Shown here: positions 44,758-54,736 of the stretch, piece by piece
Layout: each line of letters opens with the position of its first letter
How positions within the stretch are numbered: position 1 is the first letter of the stretch
Assembly: GCF_021532655.1 (NCBI RefSeq)
Contig: NZ_JAKGAS010000006.1
Location: 124,001-188,000, forward strand
Length of the DNA stretch: 64,000 nt
DNA from: Paraglaciecola algarum
GTDB taxonomy: Bacteria; Pseudomonadota; Gammaproteobacteria; Enterobacterales; Alteromonadaceae
Reading direction: 5' to 3'
Program-made: the position numbers and the translations under genes
Notes under the pieces: model-generated
What the model saw: the letters and a program-made list of their open reading frames with translations, nothing else
What the model was told of the DNA's origin: nothing
Databases searched by the model: none

Positions 44758-47700
44758 TTGTCTTCAGTGCCCACGCCCAGTATGAATGCCAATACGCCCA
44801 GTATGAATATCAAACAATTATCTGAACAAGTATCGTCTTGCATGTCGAAAGACATCTTTAGGTTCAAATCTCGTATTAGACGGTTCCCCTCGATTGAACC
44901 TGATAAACAAGCTGAGTATTTACAAAAGCTTGGAGTAGACGTGGAAAAGTCATCTTCGCTGGCTGAAACAAGATTGTTACAGTGCCCAGACATTGAATAT
45001 CCTGATTTACCGGTAAGTGAAAAAAAGGATGAAATAGCACAGGCCATAAAGTCTAACCAAGTGGTGATAATTGCAGGTGAAACTGGTTCAGGTAAAACCA
45101 CCCAAATTCCGAAAATATGTTTAGAACTGGGCCGGGGCATAAAAGGCTTAATTGGTCATACACAACCTAGGCGATTAGCTGCAAGAACCGTTTCAAACAG
45201 AATTGCCGAAGAATTAAAAAGTCCTATTGGTCAAAACGTTGGATTTAAAATTCGCTTTTCTGATCAGGTATCAGACAATACCTATATCAAGTTAATGACA
45301 GACGGGATTTTATTAGCAGAAATCCAGCAAGATAAATTCTTAAACCAATACGACACTATCATCATTGATGAAGCCCATGAACGTAGTCTAAATATTGATT
45401 TTATTCTGGGTTACCTAAAACAGTTGTTACCTAGACGACCTGATTTAAAACTTATCATTACCTCAGCAACCATTGACCCTCTAAAATTTTCCAAACATTT
45501 TAATGATGCGCCAGTCATAGAGGTGAGTGGTAGAACTTATCCTGTTGAAATGCGTTACAAGGAAATTGACAGTGGGGAATATGACCAAATTCAGGCCATT
45601 ACCGAGGCGGTTGATGAGTTATTAACCGAACCCCGTGGTGATATTTTGGTGTTTTTAAGTGGTGAGCGTGAAATACGTGACACAGCAGACGCGTTAAATA
45701 AACAGCAGTATCGCAATACTGAAGTATTACCTCTTTACGCTAGATTAAGTAACAGTGAACAAAACAAAGTGTTTGCGTCTCATACTGGTCGCAGAATAGT
45801 ACTAGCCACAAACGTAGCCGAAACCTCGTTAACTGTACCTGGCATTAAGTATGTAATCGATCCAGGCACAGCGCGTATTTCAAGGTACAGCGTGCGCAGC
45901 AAAGTTCAGCGCTTACCCATTGAAGCCATATCTCAAGCATCTGCCAATCAAAGGGCAGGGCGTTGTGGTCGTGTATCTAATGGTATTTGTATTCGTTTAT
46001 ATTCTGAAGAAGACTATTTAGCTCGTGATGTGTTTACCGATCCTGAAATATTAAGAACCAATCTAGCTTCAGTTATTTTACAAATGATGTCTTTGGGCTT
46101 AGGAAAAATTGATCAATTTCCATTTGTTCAGCCACCAGATTCAAGAGCCATCAATGACGGTTTTAAATTGCTTGAAGAGTTAGGCGCGATTGACTTAGCC
46201 AATGATTCAAAGCATGGCAGACAAAAGTTATCTAAATTAGGTCGTCAATTAGCACGATTACCCATAGATCCTAGGTATGCTCGCATGGTGATAGAAGCGG
46301 CTAAACAGAACAGTTTAAACGAAGTATTGATCATCGCGGCCGGCTTAAGTATTCAAGATCCTAGAGAACGGCCGCAAGATAAAAAGCAGCAAGCGGACCA
46401 AGCTCAAGAAGACTTTTTCAATAAAGAGTCTGACTTTTTAGGTTTCTTTCAGTTGTGGCGTGAGTTCAAACAGCAACAGCAAGCTCTATCTTCAAATCAA
46501 TTGCGCACTTGGTGTAAGAAACACTTTATCAACTTTATGCGCATGCGTGAGTGGCAAGACATAGTCAGTCAACTTAAAAAGTCTATCGCTGAATTAGGCT
46601 TTGGGATCTCCTCTCAAGAAGCGGATTATCAAGCTATTCACCAAGCCATTGCTGCAGGTTTGTTGTCTCACATTGGTAACAAAGATAAAGACAGAGAATA
46701 CCTTGGCGCTAGAAATAGTCGCTTTATGATTTTTCCAGGATCAGGGTTAGCTAAGGCACAACCCAAATGGACTATGGTGGCTGAACTAGTTGAAACGGCA
46801 CACTTGTTTGGGCGAGTAGCTGCTAAAATTGAACCCGAGTGGATCGAATCATTGGCCAGCCATTTAACTAAATCAGAATTTTCAGAGCCCCACTGGTCAA
46901 AAAAACAAGGGGTAGTACAAGCTTTTGAAAAAGTCAGCTTGTATGGCTTAGTGTTAGTTAGTCAAAGGCGAAAAAATTATAGCTTGATTGATCCGGTTGT
47001 CAGCCGTGAAATATTTATTCGTGAAGCCTTAGTCAACATGGAGACTAGACTTAACTTTGCATTTTTAAAGCATAATCATCAAATAATTGAAGATATTGAA
47101 AACCTAGAAAGTAAAAGTCGTAGACGAGATTTACTGGTTGATGAAGAAACCCTAGTAGATTTTTATGCTCAAAAAATACCTGAACATGTCTGTTCTGAGG
47201 CTAGTTTTAAAAAATGGTGGAAAAAGCAATCTCAAGATAACCCTAAGATATTGGATTTTGATCCCAACGCTTTATTGAAAAAAACAACCAATCATATTGA
47301 TGGGTTTTCTTTTCCTGAGACCTTTAAGCAAGGGAATTTAACCTTAGGTCTCACTTATCATTTTGATCCTAAAGATGAAGATGATGGTGTGAGTTTAATG
47401 GTACCTTTAGCTTTGCTTAATCAGGTAACCACCCAAGGACTCGATTGGTTAATACCTGGCTTACGTCATGAATTAATAGTCGCCTTAATTAAAGCCTTAC
47501 CTAAGTCTCTTAGGCGTAACTTTGTACCTGCGCCTAACTATGCTGATGCCTGTTTAGCTGATATTCAAAGCCAAGACAAAAAAGGTAATGCATTAGAGTT
47601 TTTACCTAGCCTTTCTTTAAAACTAAAAAGAATGACTGGCAAAGAAGTAGAGATATCTGAATGGCCTATGGACAAACTGCCTAAACACTTAATTTTTAAT

Positions 47701-48693
47701 ATTAAGGTATTGGATAACAAAGGGCAGGTGATCGCCCAGGGTCGTGACTTAAATCTGTTGCAGCAAAAGCTACAAGGTAAAGTGAAACAAAATCTGCAAA
47801 AAGTAGCTACTCCTGAATTAGAACAAACTGGTTTATCCGATTGGAGTATTGAATCACTACCAAAAGAGTTTATTAATAAGGCTGGGGGTTATGAGGTAAA
47901 AGCCTATCCTGCGCTAGTCAATGAAGGTAAAACCGTTGGGGTTAAGCTTTTTGATCAAGCTCATATCGCCCAGCAAGCCCATAAGTTAGGTTTAAGACGG
48001 TTAATTATTTTGGCTATTCCATCACCTATAAAGTATCTACAAGATAAATTACCTAACAAAGCCAAGCTTGGGCTGTACTTTAATCCTTTTGGCCAAATTA
48101 AGGCCTTGATAGATGATTGTATTAATGCCGCTGTTGATCAGCTTGTTCAGCAATATTGTGAACAACATGATGCCGATATAAGAGATAAAACGCACTTTAA
48201 AGCCTGTAGTGATTTTGTTCGCCAAGAAATAAATGACACTGTGTTAGAGGTGGCTAAAAAGGTTGAAGTAGGTTTAACCATAGCCCATGAAATCAAAAAG
48301 AAGATGAAAGGCAATGTACCGTTAAACTTAATTTATGCCCATGGTCATATAAAAGCGCAATTAGATTCTTTGGTGTATAAGGATTTTGCAGCAGATATAG
48401 GTGTGACTAAATTAAATGATTGGCAAAGGTACATCAAAGCTTTAGCTAAACGTCTAGAGAAAGTGGCGATTGATCCAACTAAAGACAAATTACATCAGTT
48501 AAATGTTGAAAAAGCAGAACACGCTTATCAAGCCAAGTGTAATCAAATACCGGCTAATATGCCTAAACCAGAAGGGTTAAAAGAGGTGAGGTGGTTATTA
48601 CAAGAGTTACAAGTATCATTTTTTGCCCAGCAACTTGGTACTTCTGCTCCCATATCCGTAAAACGAATATTGAATCATTTGGATCAAATTTAA
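44758..48693 (+). CDS. hrpA: ATP-dependent RNA helicase HrpA (DEAH box)
   Basis: DEAH-box RNA helicase of about 1300 residues, the HrpA length. Motifs are GETGSGKTTQ (Walker A), IIIDEAHERS (motif II), TSATID (III), NVAETSLTVPG (V) and QRAGRCGR (VI). HA2/OB domains follow, then the long HrpA-specific C-terminal region. HrpA helps resolve stalled ribosomes on mRNA in E. coli. The start is ambiguous: TTG 44758, ATG 44782 and ATG 44803 are in frame. The last two arise from a tandem repeat of seven codons (TPSMNAN/TPSMNIK). Alignment to the usual N-terminus favours 44782 or 44803. Confidence 0.93.
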   Translation: MSSVPTPSMNANTPSMNIKQLSEQVSSCMSKDIFRFKSRIRRFPSIEPDKQAEYLQKLGVDVEKSSSLAETRLLQCPDIEYPDLPVSEKKDEIAQAIKSNQVVIIAGETGSGKTTQIPKICLELGRGIKGLIGHTQPRRLAARTVSNRIAEELKSPIGQNVGFKIRFSDQVSDNTYIKLMTDGILLAEIQQDKFLNQYDTIIIDEAHERSLNIDFILGYLKQLLPRRPDLKLIITSATIDPLKFSKHFNDAPVIEVSGRTYPVEMRYKEIDSGEYDQIQAITEAVDELLTEPRGDILVFLSGEREIRDTADALNKQQYRNTEVLPLYARLSNSEQNKVFASHTGRRIVLATNVAETSLTVPGIKYVIDPGTARISRYSVRSKVQRLPIEAISQASANQRAGRCGRVSNGICIRLYSEEDYLARDVFTDPEILRTNLASVILQMMSLGLGKIDQFPFVQPPDSRAINDGFKLLEELGAIDLANDSKHGRQKLSKLGRQLARLPIDPRYARMVIEAAKQNSLNEVLIIAAGLSIQDPRERPQDKKQQADQAQEDFFNKESDFLGFFQLWREFKQQQQALSSNQLRTWCKKHFINFMRMREWQDIVSQLKKSIAELGFGISSQEADYQAIHQAIAAGLLSHIGNKDKDREYLGARNSRFMIFPGSGLAKAQPKWTMVAELVETAHLFGRVAAKIEPEWIESLASHLTKSEFSEPHWSKKQGVVQAFEKVSLYGLVLVSQRRKNYSLIDPVVSREIFIREALVNMETRLNFAFLKHNHQIIEDIENLESKSRRRDLLVDEETLVDFYAQKIPEHVCSEASFKKWWKKQSQDNPKILDFDPNALLKKTTNHIDGFSFPETFKQGNLTLGLTYHFDPKDEDDGVSLMVPLALLNQVTTQGLDWLIPGLRHELIVALIKALPKSLRRNFVPAPNYADACLADIQSQDKKGNALEFLPSLSLKLKRMTGKEVEISEWPMDKLPKHLIFNIKVLDNKGQVIAQGRDLNLLQQKLQGKVKQNLQKVATPELEQTGLSDWSIESLPKEFINKAGGYEVKAYPALVNEGKTVGVKLFDQAHIAQQAHKLGLRRLIILAIPSPIKYLQDKLPNKAKLGLYFNPFGQIKALIDDCINAAVDQLVQQYCEQHDADIRDKTHFKACSDFVRQEINDTVLEVAKKVEVGLTIAHEIKKKMKGNVPLNLIYAHGHIKAQLDSLVYKDFAADIGVTKLNDWQRYIKALAKRLEKVAIDPTKDKLHQLNVEKAEHAYQAKCNQIPANMPKPEGLKEVRWLLQELQVSFFAQQLGTSAPISVKRILNHLDQI

Positions 48694-48768
48694 AAAATCA
48701 GGCGTTGACTTTATTTTCTCAGCACCCTATAAACACATGTGTAGAACTTAAACACGAAGAGGCATTAA

Positions 48769-49071
48769 ATGTTAGGTTACGATGATAAACGCAATTTTTT
48801 TCGTATGATGGTTAATTCTGTTTGTGAACTCAAAATTAAGGATGATGAATCGACTCGTACAGCTCAAGCGGTTTGTAAAGATATCAGTGCTTCTGGTATG
48901 TCGTTTGAACTAGATGAGGGTTCACTAGAGCTCGGTACCTTAATAAACGTTTACATCGAATCAACAAACTCTCAAATTCCCTCGTTAACCGCAGATACTA
49001 AGGTGGTGCGATGTGAATCTATTGATGACAATAGTTGTTCAGTAGGTGTTGAAATAATAGAAATGAAATAA
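48769..49071 (+). CDS. PilZ-domain protein (c-di-GMP receptor candidate)
   Basis: Single PilZ domain of 100 residues. The two c-di-GMP motifs are present: R-x3-R as RNFFR near residue 8, and D-x-S-x-x-G as DISASG near residue 43. Stand-alone PilZ proteins bind c-di-GMP and modulate motility or surface functions; the partner is unknown. It follows hrpA by 75 bp and ends before a strong terminator. Confidence 0.88.
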   Translation: MLGYDDKRNFFRMMVNSVCELKIKDDESTRTAQAVCKDISASGMSFELDEGSLELGTLINVYIESTNSQIPSLTADTKVVRCESIDDNSCSVGVEIIEMK

Positions 49072-49094
49072 ATTCTATTAAGTAACAAACCAAT

Positions 49095-49124
49095 AAAAAA
49101 CGCGACTATTAAGTCGCGTTTTTT
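49095..49124. terminator. Bidirectional rho-independent terminator
   Basis: A 13-bp perfect stem including A6/T6 flanks (CGCGACT core at 49101-49107 with AGTCGCG at 49112-49118), 4-nt loop ATTA. It lies between the convergent PilZ gene and rlmI. Confidence 0.88.
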
Positions 49125-49159
49125 GTAGTTTTTATTTGGACTAGTTTGAAATAGTTTTT

Positions 49160-50347
49160 TTATAAAACTTTACAGACTAGACCCTTCAAATAAAATCCTT
49201 CAGGGTAATTACTACCTACCGGATGGTCGGCAGCTTGTCCTAATCTTTCAATAAACTGTACGGTTCTTCCTGCGTCTAGGGCTGCATCGGCCACAACCTT
49301 TTGAAATAAGTCTGAAGATAATAATCCAGAGCAACTAAAGGTTACTAGAATGCCGCCTGGTTTCATGATTTGCATAGCTAACATGTTTATATCTTTGTAG
49401 CCACGGCAAGCTCGATTCAAAGACGATTTAGAATCAACAAATTTTGGTGGATCTAAGATTATCTGCTCAAAGTGTTTCTCTTGTTGTTTAAAATCTCTAA
49501 GAGCTTGAAACACATCTAAGTTTAAAAATTCAGATTTTGAGGTATCTAGGCCATTAATTTCAACGTTACGTTTGGCAGTAGTTAAGGCTAAATCAGATAC
49601 ATCCAAATTTGTTACTGAATTTGCACCTGCGGCTAACGCGTAACTACCGAACGTGCCGGTATAACAAAAACAATTTAGTACATCTTTGTCTTTAGCGTAT
49701 TTAGCAGCAATAGCGCGATTATCTCTTTGATCCAGATAAAACCCAGTTTTGTGACCTTGTTTTACATCCACAATTATTTTTACGCCGTTTTCTTCAATCA
49801 CCACTTCGTCAGGTACGTTACCATGTAATACCTGGGTAATTTCCTCTAAGCCTTCTTTCTTGCGCACGCCCACGTCACTGCGTTCGTAAATGGAACAATC
49901 AGGAAACTGTTTGGTCAACGCCCAAACTATTTTATTTCTGTGTTTGTCTGCACCCGCTGACAACAATTGGCATACTAGAACATTGTCGTATCTATCTATG
50001 GTCACGCCTGGAAGGCCATCTGATTCAGCAGCAATCAGGCGATAACCAGTTAGGCCATGACGTGAGATTAAATCTTCTCTTGAGGATTGAGCTATAGCAA
50101 TTCTTCTTTGAAAGAAACCATTGTCAATAATTTCATTTTGGTCAAAAGTCCAAATCCTAACTTGGATCTGAGACTCTGGTGACCAAGCTCCACGGCCTAA
50201 CCAATTTCCATCATGAGAAAATACATCTACCGTGTCGCCTTTATTCATTCGCCCAACGGTTTTTTCTATGGCTCTAGAAAATACCCAAGGGTGACGACGT
50301 AATAATGATTTTTCTCGGGTGGGCTGTAGAATGACGCTAGCAGACAT
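49160..50347 (-). CDS. rlmI: 23S rRNA m5C1962 methyltransferase RlmI
   Basis: 395 residues, full length. An N-terminal PUA-like domain ([35 protein letters not shown]) is followed by a central domain and a Rossmann SAM methyltransferase with [33 protein letters not shown] and the catalytic-loop LDPPKF, plus FSCSG. It methylates C1962 of 23S rRNA using SAM. Cytoplasmic, single gene with terminator downstream, divergent from cobB. Confidence 0.92.
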   Translation of the reverse strand: MSASVILQPTREKSLLRRHPWVFSRAIEKTVGRMNKGDTVDVFSHDGNWLGRGAWSPESQIQVRIWTFDQNEIIDNGFFQRRIAIAQSSREDLISRHGLTGYRLIAAESDGLPGVTIDRYDNVLVCQLLSAGADKHRNKIVWALTKQFPDCSIYERSDVGVRKKEGLEEITQVLHGNVPDEVVIEENGVKIIVDVKQGHKTGFYLDQRDNRAIAAKYAKDKDVLNCFCYTGTFGSYALAAGANSVTNLDVSDLALTTAKRNVEINGLDTSKSEFLNLDVFQALRDFKQQEKHFEQIILDPPKFVDSKSSLNRACRGYKDINMLAMQIMKPGGILVTFSCSGLLSSDLFQKVVADAALDAGRTVQFIERLGQAADHPVGSNYPEGFYLKGLVCKVL

Positions 50348-50481
50348 AGTTCTTCTTATTCAGTAAATTTAGCGTAATTGTACATCAGCTTATTTTATTT
50401 TGTTGTTTGAATTATTCACTTACTACTAATTTTGTTAGCATAGCCGACTGGCAAGTCTGTGTGAAAATCATAAGGGTATGA

Positions 50482-51240
50482 GTGTTAACCAAGTTTGTTA
50501 ATCAAAGTCTAGATAATCTCAAAGTAGTTGTATTAACCGGTGCAGGTATTTCAGCTGAGTCTGGTTTAAAAACGTTTAGAGACAATAATGGTTTATGGGA
50601 AAATCATTCTATTCAAGAGGTGGCTACTCCTGAAGGTTTTGCTGCCAATCCGCAGTTAGTTTATCGCTTTTATAATCAAAGACGCCGACAGTTGTTAAGT
50701 CGAGAGGTTACGCCTAACTCAGCCCATTTTGCATTAGCTAAACTCGAACAAGTTTTGGGTGATAGATTTACCTTAGTCACGCAAAATGTCGATAACTTAC
50801 ATCAACAAGCGGGAAGTCAAAATGTGTTACACATGCACGGCTCTTTATTGTCTGCAAAATGTGTCAAGTCCGAAAATAGTTTTAAGATAGAAAGTGATTT
50901 AGAGCTCACCAGTCGTTGTACTTGTTGTCATCCCAAGAATATTTTACGTCCGGATATTGTCTGGTTTGGTGAAATGCCCAAATACATGCAAAGCATCGAT
51001 GATGCGTTGTTTGACGCCGATGTATTTTTGTCTATCGGAACCTCTGGCACGGTTTATCCTGCTGCAGGTTTTGTTGATCAAGCTAATCAATATGGGGCAC
51101 ATAGCGTTGAGCTTAATTTAGAGCCGAGTTCTGCTCAAAGTCAGTTTGCAGAAAAACATTATGGTGTAGCGAGTGAGCTAGTACCTAAATTTGTAGAACA
51201 AATATTACAAATAGATGTAAAAGGGAAGTCAACTTGTTAA
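50482..51240 (+). CDS. cobB: NAD-dependent protein deacylase CobB (sirtuin)
   Basis: Class III sirtuin of 252 residues. The Rossmann motif TGAGISAESGLKTFRD, NVDNLHQQAG, catalytic His in HMHGS and RPDIVWFGEMP are all present. The YRFYNQRRR segment includes the Tyr and Arg (Y-x-x-x-x-R region) linked to desuccinylase specificity. Cys residues AKC and SRCTCC are in the zinc-ribbon region. It starts with GTG at 50482, with AAGGG at 50472; the ATG at 50478 is in another frame. It overlaps the LysE-type gene by 7 bp. Confidence 0.9.
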   Translation: MLTKFVNQSLDNLKVVVLTGAGISAESGLKTFRDNNGLWENHSIQEVATPEGFAANPQLVYRFYNQRRRQLLSREVTPNSAHFALAKLEQVLGDRFTLVTQNVDNLHQQAGSQNVLHMHGSLLSAKCVKSENSFKIESDLELTSRCTCCHPKNILRPDIVWFGEMPKYMQSIDDALFDADVFLSIGTSGTVYPAAGFVDQANQYGAHSVELNLEPSSAQSQFAEKHYGVASELVPKFVEQILQIDVKGKSTC

Positions 51241-51878
51241 CTAATCTTGACATTTATTGGGTGGAATTTTTAACCATTGCTGGTGTACACTTATTAGCTG
51301 TTGCCAGCCCAGGGCCTGATTTTGCTGTGGTACTCAAACATAGCGTTCAGTATGGTCGCCGAGCAGCCATACTCACTAGTATTGGTGTAGGTGTGGCTAT
51401 TTTAATCCATGTGGTTTATTCGTTATTGGGAATTGGCCTATTGATCAAAACTACGCCTATTTTGTTTCAATTATTTAGTTATGCAGCAGCTGCGTATTTA
51501 TTGTATTTAGGCTGGGGAGCGATTAAGAGCAGTGTTCCAAACCCGGGTACAGAAGGTTTAGTTAATGAAGCACAGCAAGTTATTTCAGATAGCAAAGCTT
51601 TTAGCGTTGGATTTTTAACAAATGGTTTAAACCCTAAAGCGACTTTGTTTTTTTTATCTCTATTTGCAGTGGTGATTGCGCCTACAACCCCAAATGAAAT
51701 AAAAGCTTTGTACGGAATATATTTAGCTATAGCCACAGGAGTTTGGTTTTGTATTTTGTCGTATTTTTTATCAACCTTTAAAGTACGAAAATTTATTACA
51801 GCTAAAGGGTATTGGTTTGATCGATTTATGGGAATAGTGTTGATTCTGTTGGCGATTAAATTAGTTATGCCTGTATAA
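51234..51878 (+). CDS. LysE/RhtB-family amino-acid exporter
   Basis: Inner-membrane protein of 214 residues with six hydrophobic segments and the family motif ASPGPDFAVVLKHSVQYGRR near residue 25, plus GFLTNGLNPKATLFFLSLF. Family members export amino acids such as lysine, homoserine or threonine; the substrate is unknown. It starts with TTG at 51234 (AGGGAAG upstream) inside the end of cobB, so translation is probably coupled. Confidence 0.85.
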   Translation: MLTNLDIYWVEFLTIAGVHLLAVASPGPDFAVVLKHSVQYGRRAAILTSIGVGVAILIHVVYSLLGIGLLIKTTPILFQLFSYAAAAYLLYLGWGAIKSSVPNPGTEGLVNEAQQVISDSKAFSVGFLTNGLNPKATLFFLSLFAVVIAPTTPNEIKALYGIYLAIATGVWFCILSYFLSTFKVRKFITAKGYWFDRFMGIVLILLAIKLVMPV

Positions 51879-51911
51879 TCCGCGCGCAAAAACATTTAAT
51901 TAGGGTGATAA

Positions 51912-52676
51912 GTGGAAGAACAAAAGTTTGAAGTGTTAGGTGGAAGTTTAGAAAAGTCTCTTAAAGGTGAAACTAAGCTGGACCTAAAAGTATTGGCCTC
52001 TGAAGCTTGGCAATTAACCAAAAACCGTAAATCTGAAGTGCTTCAAGGTGCACTTTTTATCTTTTTTTTAGGGGTGGTTTTATCCATTTTTATTCAATCT
52101 TTTTTTGATGTTAGTGATATTCAAGCTGTATCTCCCAATGTATTAATGGCCATAAAAGTAGCAGGTATTGTGATTACCGCTCCTATAGTTGCCACTATGT
52201 TGTTGTTAGGCATTTCTCATAGCGTGGGAATCAAGCCAGCTTTTTTCTTATTGTTTAAAAAGCTAATTGGTTCAGTGCTGATTATATTATTAGCCTTAGG
52301 AATTGCCGCTCTTACGGATTTGAGCTCATACTTAGTCTCTAGCATTAATACGTCAATTGGTTTTATAGTGTTGATATACGTGGGTATGGCAACGGGGTTT
52401 TCCATGATGTTGTTAATTGAGAAAAAACTATCCCCCAATCAATCTATTATTCAGTCTTTTAAGGTTTACAACCGTTATATTTTGCCATTGAGCGCTTTTT
52501 ACCTAGGCTCTGTTGTGTTGTTTATTGTCGGCATGTTCACCTTTGGTATCATGTACATTTGGTTAATTCCATTCTATTTTAATTTTAAGGGCGTGTTATA
52601 CCGTGAGTTATTTGGTGTAACAGTTGCCAAAGTAAATTCCGTAAAACAACCAAGCGAATCTATTTTTCATGCATAA
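51912..52676 (+). CDS. Multi-pass inner-membrane protein of unknown function
   Basis: 254 residues with about 50 soluble N-terminal residues (KGETKLDLKVLASEAWQLTK) then some six transmembrane segments. The last pair resembles a short GMFTFGIMYIWLIPFYFNFK hairpin. It looks like the general DUF-type membrane proteins that precede envelope genes in gammaproteobacteria, but I do not recognise a named family. It starts with GTG at 51912 after GGGTGAT and overlaps the Bax-like gene by 8 bp, suggesting an operon with the following two genes. Confidence 0.7.
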   Translation: MEEQKFEVLGGSLEKSLKGETKLDLKVLASEAWQLTKNRKSEVLQGALFIFFLGVVLSIFIQSFFDVSDIQAVSPNVLMAIKVAGIVITAPIVATMLLLGISHSVGIKPAFFLLFKKLIGSVLIILLALGIAALTDLSSYLVSSINTSIGFIVLIYVGMATGFSMMLLIEKKLSPNQSIIQSFKVYNRYILPLSAFYLGSVVLFIVGMFTFGIMYIWLIPFYFNFKGVLYRELFGVTVAKVNSVKQPSESIFHA

Positions 52677-53511
52677 AATTTTAAAAAATTCGATTTTTGT
52701 AACCTTAGGCTTTATAGCCGTTATTATTTTGATCGTTGTCACTCAACATAGGCCTGTTGATGATGGGGAATTTGAAATCGTCGATATGGGACAAATTAAC
52801 CTTGATAATTTGTATGTGGCGCCATTGCCTAGCAGTAAACTTCCTGTTCCAGACTTTGCTGCATATTCAAATGTTGTTGAAAAGAAAAAAGCCTTTTTTG
52901 CTTATTTACTACCTGAAATTCGTCGTCAAAATTTTATCGTGTTAAAAGAACGAAAAATGGTTTTAGCTTTGTATGAAATGGATAGCAATAAGCAAACTAT
53001 GAATCGATCGCAACTAGCAGTATTAAAACACTTAATGAAGAAATATCAGGTATCCCAAAAAGAAAACCATTCTAATGAGTATATTTTATCCAAACTGATT
53101 AAACGCATTGATGTTATCCCTGAGGCTATGATTCTAGTGCAAGCAGCTAACGAGTCAGGGTGGGGCACGTCTAGGTTTGCCAGAGATGGTTATAATTTTT
53201 TTGGTTTATGGTGTTTTAGAAAGGGCTGTGGTTTTGTTCCTAGCCAACGTAATGAAGACTCTTCTCATGAAGTCGCAAAATTTAGAGATTTATCTCACGC
53301 AGTGATGACTTATGTACGTAATCTAAATCGTTTATATGCTTATCACGACCTAAGAGAAATACGCATAAAATTACGCAGGAAAGGCAAAAAAATCACCTCA
53401 GAAGCGTTGGTCAAAGGTTTGTCTAAATATTCAGAACGAGGTCAAGATTATATTGATGAATTACAAAATATGATACGAGTCAATCGCAAACACATGGGCT
53501 TAACTAAATGA
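52669..53511 (+). CDS. Bax-like glucosaminidase-domain protein (membrane anchored)
   Basis: 280 residues. An N-terminal signal anchor (FVTLGFIAVIILIVV) precedes a C-terminal glucosaminidase domain of the E. coli Bax type: ILVQAANESGWGTSRFA, FFGLWCFRKGCGFVP with two Cys, and HAVMTYVRNLNRLYAY. The Glu in NESGWG is the likely catalytic acid for beta-N-acetylglucosaminidase action on peptidoglycan. It acts in the periplasm. The unusual name of the E. coli homolog has no relation to apoptosis. It overlaps both neighbours (8 bp and 4 bp). Confidence 0.85.
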   Translation: MHKILKNSIFVTLGFIAVIILIVVTQHRPVDDGEFEIVDMGQINLDNLYVAPLPSSKLPVPDFAAYSNVVEKKKAFFAYLLPEIRRQNFIVLKERKMVLALYEMDSNKQTMNRSQLAVLKHLMKKYQVSQKENHSNEYILSKLIKRIDVIPEAMILVQAANESGWGTSRFARDGYNFFGLWCFRKGCGFVPSQRNEDSSHEVAKFRDLSHAVMTYVRNLNRLYAYHDLREIRIKLRRKGKKITSEALVKGLSKYSERGQDYIDELQNMIRVNRKHMGLTK

Positions 53512-54146
53512 TACTACACTTAGGATTGACTTTAAGTTTAATCGTCTGCACTACTATCTCACATGCTGAAGAATTAAACGTCGATTACGCTAGCTTTTAC
53601 GGCCATGTAAAAAAAATTGATAAACCTGATACCGACAAACTTAGATTTGCATTTGGCTTTACACATATTGCCTACAATCGATTATGTAAGCTGGAAAAAG
53701 CTGAGATAGTCACTCAAAAACAGACACTGCCGTTAATTGTAGAAAACGGCACCCGTTTTACCGTACCTTCAGACAAAGTATTAAAAATGGCGAAAGCCAA
53801 AGTGTCAATTGAGTTAGACGACAATGCTAATCAGTGTGATATGTCGGTACAATTAGAAACAAAAGCCGAGCAATTAAAGCACTCCTACACCCACGCAGAG
53901 CTTAAAGCTCTACTAAACCAATATCAGGCATTCTTTTCTAACATGGGAAGTTTTATGTCGTTTATGATGCCATCTGCTGAAGGTTTGGTTTTAAAGTTGC
54001 AAAATGAGCAGGTATTAAACACTGAACTTAGCAAACTGTTGGATGAGCGAGGTAACATTAATTTAGATCAAGATTGGTTCGAGAAAGGCTTAGGTCTATC
54101 TTTACCCTCAAAACCAATTCGGATCACGGCTCTAGTGATTAAATAG
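53508..54146 (+). CDS. DUF2987 secreted protein
   Basis: 212 residues with a signal peptide (LHLGLTLSLIVCTTISHA). The mature part (LNVDYASFYGHVKKI, AYNRLCKLEKAEIVTQKQ, VSIELDDNANQCDMSVQLE) fits the DUF2987 family of Shewanella/Alteromonas-type bacteria; its function is not known. Two Cys may form a disulfide. The ATG overlaps the Bax-like stop by 4 bp (ATGA), so it is the last gene of the 51912-54146 group. Confidence 0.75.
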   Translation: MILHLGLTLSLIVCTTISHAEELNVDYASFYGHVKKIDKPDTDKLRFAFGFTHIAYNRLCKLEKAEIVTQKQTLPLIVENGTRFTVPSDKVLKMAKAKVSIELDDNANQCDMSVQLETKAEQLKHSYTHAELKALLNQYQAFFSNMGSFMSFMMPSAEGLVLKLQNEQVLNTELSKLLDERGNINLDQDWFEKGLGLSLPSKPIRITALVIK

Positions 54147-54194
54147 AAAAACGAATTAGTATGGTATAAATTAACGTCCTAGTGATATCAGTAT

Positions 54195-54232
54195 AAAAAA
54201 GGTCTCAATGACTTGTCATTGAGACCTTTTTT
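54195..54232. terminator. Strong bidirectional terminator
   Basis: A long stem of about 17 bp (A6 plus GGTCTCAATGA, paired with TCATTGAGACC plus T6), 4-nt loop. It closes the plus-strand DUF2987 group and the minus-strand bamE gene. Confidence 0.88.
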
Positions 54233-54265
54233 ATATTCAGAATGTATATATTACGGGGAGAAGGC

Positions 54266-54622
54266 TTATTGATCCAGCGGTGTAGAGAACTCTTCTGACA
54301 ATTCAAAGTCGCCCACTACTTCAGACACTTTACCGTCAACAAATTTAATTATTAACTCTTTACGAAAGTCTTCACCGCGTTTTTTCATGCCACGTTTCAT
54401 TTGATACAAATAGTACCAAGTGTCGTGATCAAATGAATCAGCTACTACAGGTTTACCTAGTACAAATTCAACCTGTTCTTTGGTCATTTCTATTCTGAGC
54501 TTTTCAACATCTTTTTTGTCCAAAAAGTTACCTTGAGGAATATCAATTCGGAAAATCCAATCAGAACAAGAAAACAGCATTAAAGTGGTGATGCATACAA
54601 GCAGTGTATTTTTAAACTTCAT
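54266..54622 (-). CDS. bamE: Outer-membrane assembly lipoprotein BamE (SmpA)
   Basis: 118-residue lipoprotein with lipobox MLFSC. The BamE core is clear: DIPQGNFLDKKDVEKLRIEM, TKEQVEFVLGKPVVAD and DTWYYLYQMKRG. It is a subunit of the BAM complex that inserts outer-membrane beta-barrels, including the TonB receptor here. Its place beside recN and nadK is the usual gammaproteobacterial synteny. Confidence 0.92.
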   Translation of the reverse strand: MKFKNTLLVCITTLMLFSCSDWIFRIDIPQGNFLDKKDVEKLRIEMTKEQVEFVLGKPVVADSFDHDTWYYLYQMKRGMKKRGEDFRKELIIKFVDGKVSEVVGDFELSEEFSTPLDQ

Positions 54623-54736
54623 TTTTACTCAATATTTGGCATTTTAAAATAGTTAATAGGCTCTACTAAGCCTAACCAATAAACTTTTAGCGGAGCATCC
54701 TAACCCAGCCTTAATGGCCATATCAATGCCTAATTG

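Noticed and set aside
48591..48785. Out-of-frame 64-codon frame at the hrpA end
   Set aside because: Overlaps the conserved HrpA C-terminus and has no ribosome site or recognisable domain.
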